64,000 nucleotides of DNA from Candidatus Woesearchaeota archaeon (GTDB taxonomy: Archaea; Nanobdellota; Nanobdellia; Woesearchaeales; DSVV01), in assembly GCA_016192995.1 (NCBI GenBank), contig JACPTB010000013.1, positions 42,700 to 106,699 of the forward strand, read 5' to 3'. This document shows, piece after piece, positions 52,974-61,317 of the stretch; position 1 is the first letter of the stretch, and each line of letters begins with the position of its first letter. A program made the position numbers and the translations under genes. A model generated the notes under the pieces. That model was not told the origin of the DNA. It saw only the letters and a list, made by a program, of their open reading frames with translations, and ran no database searches.

Positions 52974-53067
52974 GTAAGAAATTTTATAAATAAAGGTTCA
53001 TCCCATTTACTATTGAGATGTAGTTAAAGGTTGAATGTTTATTGGCAGTAGTCTTGGATTTGAAACT

Positions 53068-53445
53068 TCACCATAAATATCCTTGTTTATGGAGAAAGTA
53101 ACCAACATAAATTCCAATGAGATAAATAACTACAATGACACGTGCGCTGCCTAAGCCGCGAATGAAGCTTCCAACAACAAAGCCGATTAAGAATGCAAGA
53201 GCAAATAACGAAAAAATTAATCTCGGCTGATAGCGTTTCATATAAAACATTCTTCCCATTATCATCCCTGAAGCAAGGATTATAAGATAGGTAACTATAG
53301 TATTTCTTGAAACTAATGATAAGAGCAATGCTAAAATGATGATCCCTAAACTCGACCATTCCACCCATGTTTCAGAGATATTCATCCCCTTTTTGTGATG
53401 CAATAAGCCTGCCATGCTACGTCGCGCTCTTTTCAAAGGTTGCAT
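53068..53445 (-). CDS. Four-segment membrane protein, function unknown
   Basis: The 125-residue protein has a basic cytoplasmic start and four membrane segments (about 31-48, 50-66, 75-95, 100-118). It overlaps the M50 protease gene by 29 bases, so the two are translated together and may form a complex. Confidence 0.6.
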   Translation of the reverse strand: MQPLKRARRSMAGLLHHKKGMNISETWVEWSSLGIIILALLLSLVSRNTIVTYLIILASGMIMGRMFYMKRYQPRLIFSLFALAFLIGFVVGSFIRGLGSARVIVVIYLIGIYVGYFLHKQGYLW

Positions 53446-54157
53446 AATACACGAGCCAAATTAATCCGCCGCCTAACAATGCAAAGATTAAGGAATAAAA
53501 TTTAATGCTATATAACATGATATATGAAAATAATGTTCCAAATGTAAATACATACCATAATCGTGAGCCGTAAAACATGTGAATTCCGTCGAGATTAGGC
53601 AAGGGCAAAAATGTCCAGACAGCATAATAGAGATTGATAAAGGTTAACAAATTAAAGAAGTCTGGCATAATATGGAATAATGCTAATGTCTTGAAAAAAG
53701 TTGCAAAAACAAGGTTAGATATTGGACCAGCTGTTGCCAGTAATCCTTGAGTAATATAATTTAATCCATACCTAAAATGCCCAATTCTTTGCACTGCCAT
53801 GTGTGTTAATACCATTCCCCCTGGCAAAACAATGTACCAGTTTCCTTTAGTAAGAAAAGCAAACATTACACCAATAATAAGTCCTGTTGGCCAAATCTTG
53901 TATTCGGATTTTAGTCCCATTTCCAAAGCAGCAACTTTATGACCTGCTTCGTGAACAACGACCGTAATAAACAAAATAATAACCATTTTTAGATAATTAA
54001 AACCCCAGTGTGCTGCATTAAATGTTTCACTTTTATCATTATAACCAAAAATAAATGCAAGAACAAAAATAGTAATAAATACATCTCGAACTTCTTTAAT
54101 ACTAAAGCGAAAATGCCTTTTAATACGATAACGAAGTTCAGTTACATTGGTTGGCAT
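53417..54157 (-). CDS. Site-2-type membrane metalloprotease (M50)
   Basis: The 246-residue integral membrane protein has the zinc motif VVHEAGHKVAALEMG in an early segment and LPLPNLDG (the N/DPDG-type third ligand) near residue 187. A GPISNLVFAT segment is typical of S2P and Rip proteases. It would cut substrates within the membrane. Confidence 0.85.
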   Translation of the reverse strand: MPTNVTELRYRIKRHFRFSIKEVRDVFITIFVLAFIFGYNDKSETFNAAHWGFNYLKMVIILFITVVVHEAGHKVAALEMGLKSEYKIWPTGLIIGVMFAFLTKGNWYIVLPGGMVLTHMAVQRIGHFRYGLNYITQGLLATAGPISNLVFATFFKTLALFHIMPDFFNLLTFINLYYAVWTFLPLPNLDGIHMFYGSRLWYVFTFGTLFSYIMLYSIKFYSLIFALLGGGLIWLVYYATFEKSAT

Positions 54158-54202
54158 AACCTTCTTTTTGGGATTGTTTATTTATATAGTTTGTTACTTC
54201 TT

Positions 54203-54365
54203 GGCTCTGTCCCGAATCTCGGCTAATGCCTCGGTTTTGGTGCCGTGATTATCCCACTTGTTTATAAGAAGGAAAAAATTCCCATTGTAATTTCCTTTTT
54301 TCCCACTGATTAATTGGAAAGATAATCACCAGCATGGCACCAAAAACTTCATTCGGGACAGAGCC
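54203..54365 (-). mobile_element. Structured repeat element copy 13 (variant subfamily, inverted)
   Basis: The ends GGCTCTGTCCCGAAT (54203-54217) and its exact complement (54351-54365) enclose, read on the minus strand, the same inner stem, GATTATC/GATAATC stem and CCGAGGC-ATTA-GCCGAG mini-hairpin as copy 18426. Flanks TGTTACTTCTT and TCCTACTTCTT match at 9 of 11 positions. The TraB-family stop codon lies in the right flank. Confidence 0.85.
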
Positions 54366-54367
54366 TC

Positions 54368-55078
54368 CTACTTCTTATTTAAAATCTCTAATAACCCTTC
54401 TATATGACCAGCTCCAACTATAATTAAAATCTTTTTGCCTGGGTTCTGTTTAATCAAATGAAGAATATTTCTTGCCATATACGTATTACGTTCTTCAACC
54501 AAAACACGGTAAATCTGAGGATATTTTTGTTTCATGAGTTTTGTAAGTTTTTTAATCAATGTTTGAGAAGGAACTTTTTTAAGATCAAGAGTTCTTACAT
54601 CAATGCCTAGTTCTTGCTCAACTTCTTTACTCTTAAAAATTGCGCGAAAAATCTCTTTAATAAATCGCCATTTTTCTCTCCAGGTGATTGCTTTTGAAAA
54701 CCGCTGCAAGGTTATTTCAATATCCTGGTCAATAAGAGCAAGATGAATATGATTTTTTCTTGCAAGAGTTACTGCTTCAAGCATTTCCCGGCCTGGAATA
54801 GCGCCAACAAGATTTCCTAATTTTTTTGAACCCCATGATCCTAACAACGCAAAAAAATATCCTTTAATCCCTACTTTAAACATGGTTCTTAACGAGAAAC
54901 GATGCTTTTGCTGAGACATCAATGCAAACAAGCGTTTTTTATCCAATTCAATAGTAATAATATCAGGTTTGTTCTTAGTAATTTCTTCCTGTATCTGCTT
55001 AACACTCTCAGCTGCAATATGTGAGGTGCCTAATAGTTTTACTCGAGTAATTGGTTTGTTTATTGGTTTTTCATCCAT
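54368..55078 (-). CDS. TraB/PrgY-family protein
   Basis: The 236-residue protein has VKLLGTSHIAAESV, IITIELDKKRL, a central helical part (about 85-150), EERNTYMARNI and VGAGHIEGL, the conserved blocks of the TraB/TIKI superfamily. It is related to membrane-linked metalloproteases, but the archaeal function is unknown. Here the C-terminal membrane domain of longer archaeal members is missing. Confidence 0.85.
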   Translation of the reverse strand: MDEKPINKPITRVKLLGTSHIAAESVKQIQEEITKNKPDIITIELDKKRLFALMSQQKHRFSLRTMFKVGIKGYFFALLGSWGSKKLGNLVGAIPGREMLEAVTLARKNHIHLALIDQDIEITLQRFSKAITWREKWRFIKEIFRAIFKSKEVEQELGIDVRTLDLKKVPSQTLIKKLTKLMKQKYPQIYRVLVEERNTYMARNILHLIKQNPGKKILIIVGAGHIEGLLEILNKK

Positions 55079-55141
55079 GACTTCTGCGGCAAACCCCTTA
55101 GTATAAAAATCTTTATAAATAACTCGGTTTTTTCAACAAAT

Positions 55142-56089
55142 ATGACTAATATACAGCCATCACCAGCCACTACTGCTCCTGCTTCTCAAAATTCATCTCC
55201 CCTCTTTAATAAGATAAAAAAAATCTACGTTGAAAAGTATAAGTTGCTTTTGATTATTCCTTTTTTATTATTATTTTTTGCGTTTGCGCAACTTGGTTAT
55301 CAATATACAACTACGGGAAGTTTTGTTAAAAAAGGTGTCTCAATTAGTGGTGGAGTTACTATCACCATATTAGATCAGCAAGAGCATGATTTAAGTCTGC
55401 TTCAACAACAACTTCAGACACAATATCCTTCAAAAGATATCGATATTAAAAAAATTACTGATAAAGGAAAAGATGCAGGACTTCTTATCGAAGCAAATTT
55501 GTTTTCTAACGATGATATTGAATTATTTTTGATGAGTCTTGAGTCAATACTCGGAAAAACAAGAGATACGTTCAACGTTGAGATTACTGGTCCTAGTCTC
55601 GGAAAAAGTTTTTTCAGAAGTTTATTGAAAGGATTAACTATTGCATTTATTTGTATGGGTATTGTGGTTTTTATTTATTTTAGAACCCCTGTTCCTTCAT
55701 TGGCAGTTATTCTTGCTGCGGCATCAGATATGATAGTCACGCTTGCTGTAGTTAATTTGTTAGGAATGAAACTATCAACTGCCGGCATAGTTGCATTTTT
55801 GTTTTTGATTGGATTTAGTGTTGATACTGATGTTCTCTTAACTATTAGAGTTTTAAAACATAAAGAAGGAACTTATATTGACAGAATATTCTCTTCTATT
55901 AGAACAGGAATGACCATGACCTTAACAGCATTAGCAACAGCAATTGTTGCATTGCTCTTTTCAAATTCCGAAGTGATCAGCCAAATTATGACTATTTTAC
56001 TCATTGGGCTTATTGCAGATATTATCTTTACCTGGATTCAGAATGTAGGGCTTTTACGGTTATACCTTGAGAGGAAAGAACATGAATAA
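55142..56089 (+). CDS. secF: Protein export membrane protein SecF
   Basis: The 315-residue protein has an N-terminal membrane segment, a periplasmic-type P1 domain (about 60-155) and five C-terminal segments with GPSLGKSFF and FSVDTDVLLTIRVLK, as in SecF. With SecD it assists late translocation. In archaea secF commonly precedes secD, as here, with an 8-base overlap. Confidence 0.93.
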   Translation: MTNIQPSPATTAPASQNSSPLFNKIKKIYVEKYKLLLIIPFLLLFFAFAQLGYQYTTTGSFVKKGVSISGGVTITILDQQEHDLSLLQQQLQTQYPSKDIDIKKITDKGKDAGLLIEANLFSNDDIELFLMSLESILGKTRDTFNVEITGPSLGKSFFRSLLKGLTIAFICMGIVVFIYFRTPVPSLAVILAAASDMIVTLAVVNLLGMKLSTAGIVAFLFLIGFSVDTDVLLTIRVLKHKEGTYIDRIFSSIRTGMTMTLTALATAIVALLFSNSEVISQIMTILLIGLIADIIFTWIQNVGLLRLYLERKEHE

Positions 56090-57878
56090 GTTTAAGTTGC
56101 TTCTTAAAAGCCCGCGAATAGTCATTGTATTACTCTTGTTGCTTGGAGCGCTTATTCTGATTAATCCTGCACTTGATGACCAAGGAGTAGCTATAAGGTC
56201 AATAGCAAAAGATAGCTCTGCTGCTAAAGCAGGGCTTGCAAGCCCTCAGCCAGCAGATAAGCCGCGGATGCGAGATGTTATTACGACGTTTGATGGTGTC
56301 AAAATAAAAGATCTCGAGCATTTTCAACAGCTCGTTGAAAATCTTGACGTTGGACAAGTTGTCCCTCTGATTGTTAAAACTCATTTTACCTATGATACGA
56401 ATAATAAAAGAAAATTTTCCTTTCGAACGCATGAAGAAGAATTTATTATTAAAGTCGAACCGCTTGTTGAGATAATTACGCTCAATGAAACTGAAGAGAA
56501 GACCTTTGAAGAACTACAAGAGGTTCAGAAAGAGATTAATGGTTCTCTAGTCAGTGTTAATGAAACAGTTAATGTAACAAAACAAGTTCCTAAAACAAAA
56601 GAGAATATTATTGGCAAAAAAGAATTAGGATTGCAAGTATATGCAAAGCCAAGGACTAATTTAAAAAAAGGGCTTGATCTCGAAGGGGGAACACGTGTTT
56701 TATTGCAACCTCAGAAACGTGTTAGTGAAGAAGACCTTAATTTAATTATTGACAACCTTAAACAACGATTAAATGTCTATGGGTTAAGTGATCTTGTCGT
56801 AAGAAGTGCTGGTGATTTTGTATCTGATACACAATATATTGTTGTTGAAATTGCCGGTGCTAATGAGCAGGAAGTTAAAGATCTTATTGGAAAACAAGGC
56901 GTCTTTGAAGCAAGAATTGGCAATGTTACTGCATTTAAAGGCGGACAAGATATTAAAAATGTTTGCCGCACCCCTGATTGCAGTTTTGCGGTAAGTCCTT
57001 ATCGAGGATGCTCATCTGGTGATGGTGGTTGGGCATGCACATTTCAATTTAGCATCACATTAAGCAGAGAAGCAGCTGAACGGCAAGCAGCTGCAACAAG
57101 AAACCTTGAAGTACTTCCTGGAGGAACAGGAGGAGAGGGTGTTTTAAGCCAGAATATTGATTTTTACCTTGATAATGAATTAGTTGATAGCTTAACTATT
57201 GCAGCAGGATTAAAAGGAAATGCTGAAACTAATATTGCTATTTCTGGTCCAGGCAGTGGAAAAACTGAACTAGAAGCTAGGGCAGACAGTGCTAAAAATA
57301 TGCGCAAATTACAAACAATATTGATTACCGGTAGTTTGCCGGTCAAATTAGATGTAGTGAAAACAGATAGCATCTCTCCATTACTGGGAAAAGAATTTAT
57401 TAAGAACATTCTGTTTACTGGGTTTGTAGCAATACTAAGTGTAGCTGTTGTATTATGGATAAGATATCGGCAAGTTACCCTTTCGTTAACTATTTTATTT
57501 ACTATGGTTAGTGAAATAATTTTAACCTTAGGTCTAGCAGCAGCTATTGGTTGGAATATTGACTTAGCAGGGATTGCAGGTATTCTTGTTGCTGTAGGAA
57601 CAGGTGTCGATGACCAAATTGTAATTACTGATGAAACATTGCGCGGCAGCAAAGAACGATATTTAAGCTGGAAGGATAAATTTAAGAAAGCCTTTTTTAT
57701 TGTTTTATCAGCGTATATCATCACCGTTGTGGGTATGCTGCCTCTTATTAGCGCTGGTGCTGGTTTATTGCGTGGATTTGCAATAACAACGATTTTAGCA
57801 ATATCCTTTGGCGTATTCGTAACAAGGCCTGCATTTGGAGTTATTATTGAAAAATTGCTATATGATGAAGAACCATAA
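56082..57878 (+). CDS. secD: Protein export membrane protein SecD with N-terminal PDZ-like domain
   Basis: The 598-residue protein has the SecD blocks LKKGLDLEGGTRVLL, the first periplasmic domain, and six membrane segments with GTGVDDQIVITDE. Between the first segment and the SecD core there is an extra region (about residues 32-125). It reads GVAIRSIAKDSSAAKAGL...MRDVITTFDGVKIKDLEHF, a clear PDZ-type pattern. Start 56082 overlaps secF and has GAGGAAAG upstream. Confidence 0.93.
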   Translation: MNKFKLLLKSPRIVIVLLLLLGALILINPALDDQGVAIRSIAKDSSAAKAGLASPQPADKPRMRDVITTFDGVKIKDLEHFQQLVENLDVGQVVPLIVKTHFTYDTNNKRKFSFRTHEEEFIIKVEPLVEIITLNETEEKTFEELQEVQKEINGSLVSVNETVNVTKQVPKTKENIIGKKELGLQVYAKPRTNLKKGLDLEGGTRVLLQPQKRVSEEDLNLIIDNLKQRLNVYGLSDLVVRSAGDFVSDTQYIVVEIAGANEQEVKDLIGKQGVFEARIGNVTAFKGGQDIKNVCRTPDCSFAVSPYRGCSSGDGGWACTFQFSITLSREAAERQAAATRNLEVLPGGTGGEGVLSQNIDFYLDNELVDSLTIAAGLKGNAETNIAISGPGSGKTELEARADSAKNMRKLQTILITGSLPVKLDVVKTDSISPLLGKEFIKNILFTGFVAILSVAVVLWIRYRQVTLSLTILFTMVSEIILTLGLAAAIGWNIDLAGIAGILVAVGTGVDDQIVITDETLRGSKERYLSWKDKFKKAFFIVLSAYIITVVGMLPLISAGAGLLRGFAITTILAISFGVFVTRPAFGVIIEKLLYDEEP

Positions 57879-57898
57879 TTATACGAGTACTTGATACT

Positions 57899-58288
57899 AT
57901 GAGTAAAACAAGCTTAACGGCGATTATTCTTGTTATTATCTGCACGATATTTACTTCTCTTGCCCAAGTGCTGTATAAATCTGGTGCAAATAAATTGAAT
58001 TTTAACGATTTCAATAGTATTGTAACTAATTATGAGATTGGCATAGGAATTATTCTTTATGGCATTGCTGCAATTTTATTGATTTATGCATTTAAATGTG
58101 GCGAGCTTTCGGTCATTTTTCCTATGATTGCAACAAGCTATATTTGGGTGTCATTATTAGCATGGTATTACTTCGATGAAGTTTTTAGCCCTTTGCGCAT
58201 AATAGGAATTGTCATAATCATTTTAGGAGTAACTATGTTAGGAATAGGTGGAAAACAAAAACAGGAAGGTGATGTTGTTGCCAACTAA
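57899..58288 (+). CDS. Half-size DMT/EamA transporter subunit A
   Basis: The 129-residue protein has four membrane segments with the internal CGELSVIFPMIATSYIWV motif of SMR/EamA halves. A second half-size gene follows with a 17-base overlap, which suggests a heterodimeric exporter. The substrate is unknown. UMP kinase is next, but this does not by itself point to nucleotides. Confidence 0.8.
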   Translation: MSKTSLTAIILVIICTIFTSLAQVLYKSGANKLNFNDFNSIVTNYEIGIGIILYGIAAILLIYAFKCGELSVIFPMIATSYIWVSLLAWYYFDEVFSPLRIIGIVIIILGVTMLGIGGKQKQEGDVVAN

Positions 58289-58625
58289 CATATACGCTAT
58301 CATAGGTGTTATTATTGCAACATTTGTTGCAGCTTATGGTTCATTATATCTTAAAAAAGGCTCAGCAACCTTCACATTATCACTGTTCAAAGCAATTAAA
58401 AATATTCCCTTATTAATAGGGGTGTTTTTCTATTTCTTTTCCAGTATTATATTCATCATATCAATCAAATATGGAGAACTATCAGTGCTCTACCCTATTG
58501 CATCATTAAATTACATTTGGTCAATATTTTTAGCAATGAAATATCTTGGCGAGAAAATGAATACCTTTAAATGGATGGGAATCTTTTTGATTATGGTCGG
58601 AGTAGTACTCATAGGTGTTTCATAA
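58272..58625 (+). CDS. Half-size DMT/EamA transporter subunit B
   Basis: The 117-residue protein has four membrane segments with YGELSVLYPIASLNYIWS, which parallels the motif in subunit A. The start at 58272 follows GGAAGGTGATG, a strong ribosome-binding site, and is favoured over ATG 58248. The stop is directly followed by the pyrH ATG. Confidence 0.8.
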   Translation: MLLPTNIYAIIGVIIATFVAAYGSLYLKKGSATFTLSLFKAIKNIPLLIGVFFYFFSSIIFIISIKYGELSVLYPIASLNYIWSIFLAMKYLGEKMNTFKWMGIFLIMVGVVLIGVS

Positions 58626-59300
58626 ATGAAAACAATTATTATATCATTGGGTGGATCTGTTATTGTGCCTGAAGAAATCAATGTTTCTTTATTAAAAGAG
58701 TTTAGGGGATTAGTTTATGATGTAGTTGCACAAGGATTCAGAGTTGCTATTATTTGTGGTGGCGGTAGCACTAATAAAAAGTACAATCTGGCTGCAACCA
58801 AAATTACTAAGGTAGCTGATGAAGATCTCGATTGGATAGGTATTAAAGCAACTAAATTAAATGCTGAATTAGTGCGGGCAATATTTGGCAAAGATGCTTA
58901 TGGTGTTATAGATAACCCTGAAGATAGTATTAAAACTGATAAACAAATTATCATTGGCGCTGGTTATGAACCTGGTTGTTCAAGTGATATGGATGCAGTA
59001 CTCCTTGCTCAGAATCTTGGAGCTAAGAAAGTGATTAATATGTCAAATATTGACTATGTTTATACTAAAGATCCGCAGAAATATAAAGATGCCAAGCCTA
59101 TACAAGATATTTCATGGGAACAATTTCATGCATTAATTGGTGATATATGGACTCCACGGCTTAATGCGCCTTTTGATCCTATTGCCAGCAAAAAAGCAAA
59201 AGAACTCGGATTAGAAGTTGCTATTTTAAACGGAAATAAGCTTGATAATCTCAAACAATGCATTCTTGGAAAACCTTTTACGGGAACAAGAATAAAATAA
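58626..59300 (+). CDS. pyrH: UMP kinase, archaeal type
   Basis: The 224-residue amino-acid-kinase-fold enzyme has IISLGGSVIVPE, ICGGGSTNKKYN, GAGYEPGCSSDMDAVLLAQ and TKDPQKYKDAKPI, matching archaeal UMP kinase. It makes UDP from UMP, the step after the gene cluster at the other end of the window. It begins immediately after the DMT pair. Confidence 0.92.
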   Translation: MKTIIISLGGSVIVPEEINVSLLKEFRGLVYDVVAQGFRVAIICGGGSTNKKYNLAATKITKVADEDLDWIGIKATKLNAELVRAIFGKDAYGVIDNPEDSIKTDKQIIIGAGYEPGCSSDMDAVLLAQNLGAKKVINMSNIDYVYTKDPQKYKDAKPIQDISWEQFHALIGDIWTPRLNAPFDPIASKKAKELGLEVAILNGNKLDNLKQCILGKPFTGTRIK

Positions 59301-59318
59301 AAATAATAAAATTAAAAA

Positions 59319-59819
59319 TTAATCCGTTCTAAATTTAACCTGGCAGTCATAATCCTTACGGTTGGTAAATGAATGCCTTTTTGCAAACACTGACAAATCA
59401 AAACCATACACGTTTGTTTCTTGACCAAGATCTAAGGTTACATGTTGCGTATCTAAGACTTCTGTTGCATACGTGCTCATCTTACTAACCTCAAAGTTAC
59501 AACCATTTGCATATCCTAAATACTTAATAGTGTATATTTTGCCTTCAAAGGTATGTTGTAATGAATCCATTGGTTCCATAAATACCATAGCAACTCTGCC
59601 TTGAGGTGTTAGAAGATAATTCACATTTTCAAACACTACTCTATTTGCATAATTATCTGTTGCTTGTTTAACAACATTGCCGGTAACTAAGTTGGTATCT
59701 GAATCTGTTGAAGCTTCAGATGGCTTGGACAGATTATTTTTCATCTGCACCATTAATAATATTGCTACAACAGCAACCACTGCTACTATTGATAAGGATA
59801 GAACTTGACTCCGTTCCAT
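59319..59819 (-). CDS. Membrane-anchored secreted protein, function unknown
   Basis: The 166-residue protein has one N-terminal membrane segment (about 7-25) and a soluble beta-rich domain of about 110 residues with two cysteines (near 123 and 160) that may pair. The DTNLVTGNVVKQ linker is typical of archaeal surface proteins. An ATG with AGGTGATTTC upstream sets the start. Confidence 0.65.
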   Translation of the reverse strand: MERSQVLSLSIVAVVAVVAILLMVQMKNNLSKPSEASTDSDTNLVTGNVVKQATDNYANRVVFENVNYLLTPQGRVAMVFMEPMDSLQHTFEGKIYTIKYLGYANGCNFEVSKMSTYATEVLDTQHVTLDLGQETNVYGFDLSVFAKRHSFTNRKDYDCQVKFRTD

Positions 59820-59877
59820 GAAATCACCTCTTTAACTCTTTTTTGATTTACTCCTTTATAAATATTGTTGCTCTAAC

Positions 59878-60039
59878 GGCTCTGTAGAAAATGTAGTTTT
59901 TGGCATCTTTTGGTGAGGCTCTTCAAAGTCATGTGTGGGGATTTTTCGGAGTGCCAGAGAGAAAAATCCAATAAAATATCTTCTTGAAAAGCCGAACTGA
60001 TGCCAAAACCGAGGCTATGCCGAGATTTTCTACACTGCC
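59878..60039 (+). mobile_element. Structured repeat element copy 14
   Basis: The ends are GGCTCTGTAGAAAAT (59878-59892) and ATTTTCTACACTGCC (60025-60039). The inner stem is TTTTGGCATC/GATGCCAAAA, the core hairpin GGATTTTTC/GAAAAATCC with loop GGAGTGCCAGAGA, and a GGC-TAT-GCC mini-hairpin is present. Flanks TGCTCTAAC and TGTTCTAAC match at 8 of 9. Its right end supplies the last codons and the TAG stop of cutA. Confidence 0.88.
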
Positions 60040-60338
60040 TGTTCTAACCAATTAGCATATTCTTTATTCAGTTGATCAATTTTGAAGCTGATGATACACG
60101 GGTATTTATAGCTGTGTAATTGCTTTACCCTGTTTTCTACTTTTTTAAAGAGCTTGTGTTTTGTTTTTACAAGAAGCACATACTCATGCTCTGTTTGCAT
60201 CATCTTATTCCACCAATACATCGAAGTTATAGGAAAGATATTTGCACAAGCAATCATATGCTCTTGAAGGAGTGTTTTAGCTATTGTTTGCGCTTGTTTC
60301 TTACTATTACAGGGAATATAGATGATGATGTAGGGCAT
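60030..60338 (-). CDS. cutA: Divalent-cation tolerance protein CutA
   Basis: The 102-residue protein has the CutA layout: IIIYIPCNSKKQAQTIAKTLLQEHMIACANIFPITSMYWWNKM, then HEYVLLVKTKHKLF and HSYKYPCIISFKI. It forms trimers in the family, with an uncertain role in metal tolerance. The last two codons and stop are formed by the inserted repeat element, so the original C-terminus may have differed. Confidence 0.92.
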   Translation of the reverse strand: MPYIIIYIPCNSKKQAQTIAKTLLQEHMIACANIFPITSMYWWNKMMQTEHEYVLLVKTKHKLFKKVENRVKQLHSYKYPCIISFKIDQLNKEYANWLEQAV

Positions 60339-60393
60339 ATTGCTATATAATCTCAGAAGAAACTATATAAATACTTTGCTGTTATTTTATGCT

Positions 60394-61317
60394 GTGGTTA
60401 AACAAATAATAAGTAACATTACTGGAGTGTATGTCCTTAATAACAATAGGGTTATTGAAAAACAAGAATGCCGCACTGCTAAAGATATTGCTGGAAGAAA
60501 CAACCAAGAACAACTATTCTTGAAAAAATATCCTGTAGTCAAAGAAATAACACTTACTCTTACTCCTGAATTATCAACCACTGAAGCAGTTAAGAAGCTT
60601 AATCTTCTTCTTACCAAACTACAATTAAAAGCCTCTGTTAATGAAGATAATATAATTATTCAAACCATTAATGCTCTTGATGATGTAACAAAAATAAGCA
60701 ATAGCTTATGCAAAAGATTGCGTGAATGGTATGCATTATATTTGCCTGAAGCATCTGAAAAAATAACAATTAATGAAACGTTTGTTAAAATTATACTTAC
60801 AAAGAAAAAAAGCCAGCTGATGAAAGATTTGCAGCTCCATGAAACTATGGGTGCTGACCTTAAACAACAGGATGTAGATGAGATACTTATGCTTGGTGAA
60901 AAAATCCAAAGTATGTATCAATTAAAACAACAGCTTGAACAGTATCTTGATCGAGTTTTTCAGGAATATGCGCCTAATTTGCAGGCAGTAGCTGGAACTA
61001 TTATTGCAGCACAATTGCTCAGACATGCAGGAAGTCTACAGAGATTGTCAGAAATGCCTTCATCCACAGTTCAATTACTCGGTGCTGAAGATGCTTTGTT
61101 TAAACATCTTCGGCAAAAAGCAAAATGCCCTAAACATGGCCTAATTGTAAATCATCCTCTCCTCGCAAACATTAAAGCTTCAGAACGAGGAAAACAAGCG
61201 CGGCATTTAACAGGAGCATTAAGCATTGCTGCTAAAGTGGATTATTTTAAAGGTGATAAACATGTTGGCGAGAAATTACGAAGAGAACTTGAACAAAAAG
61301 CAGGTGTTCAACGATGA
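60394..61317 (+). CDS. nop5: C/D box sRNP core protein Nop5 (Nop56/58)
   Basis: The protein is about 307 residues long. The C-terminal Nop domain has YAPNLQAVAGTIIAAQLLRHAGSLQRLSEMPSSTVQLLGAEDALFKHLR and GKQARHLTGALSIAAKVDYFKGD. The coiled coil and N-terminal fibrillarin-binding domain precede it. It scaffolds rRNA 2'-O-methylation. A GTG start at 60394 fits the TATA box CTATATAAAT about 27 bases upstream. An ATG at 60340 would precede the promoter. Confidence 0.9.
   Translation: MVKQIISNITGVYVLNNNRVIEKQECRTAKDIAGRNNQEQLFLKKYPVVKEITLTLTPELSTTEAVKKLNLLLTKLQLKASVNEDNIIIQTINALDDVTKISNSLCKRLREWYALYLPEASEKITINETFVKIILTKKKSQLMKDLQLHETMGADLKQQDVDEILMLGEKIQSMYQLKQQLEQYLDRVFQEYAPNLQAVAGTIIAAQLLRHAGSLQRLSEMPSSTVQLLGAEDALFKHLRQKAKCPKHGLIVNHPLLANIKASERGKQARHLTGALSIAAKVDYFKGDKHVGEKLRRELEQKAGVQR

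Noticed and set aside
53087..53368. 93-codon frame overlapping the small membrane protein
   Set aside because: It is a shadow frame of the four-segment membrane protein. The latter has clean membrane segments and overlaps the M50 gene start in an operon-like way.
35223..60039. CRISPR array
   Set aside because: The repeated units are dispersed over tens of kilobases, are palindromic elements with target duplications, and there are no spacers or cas genes.
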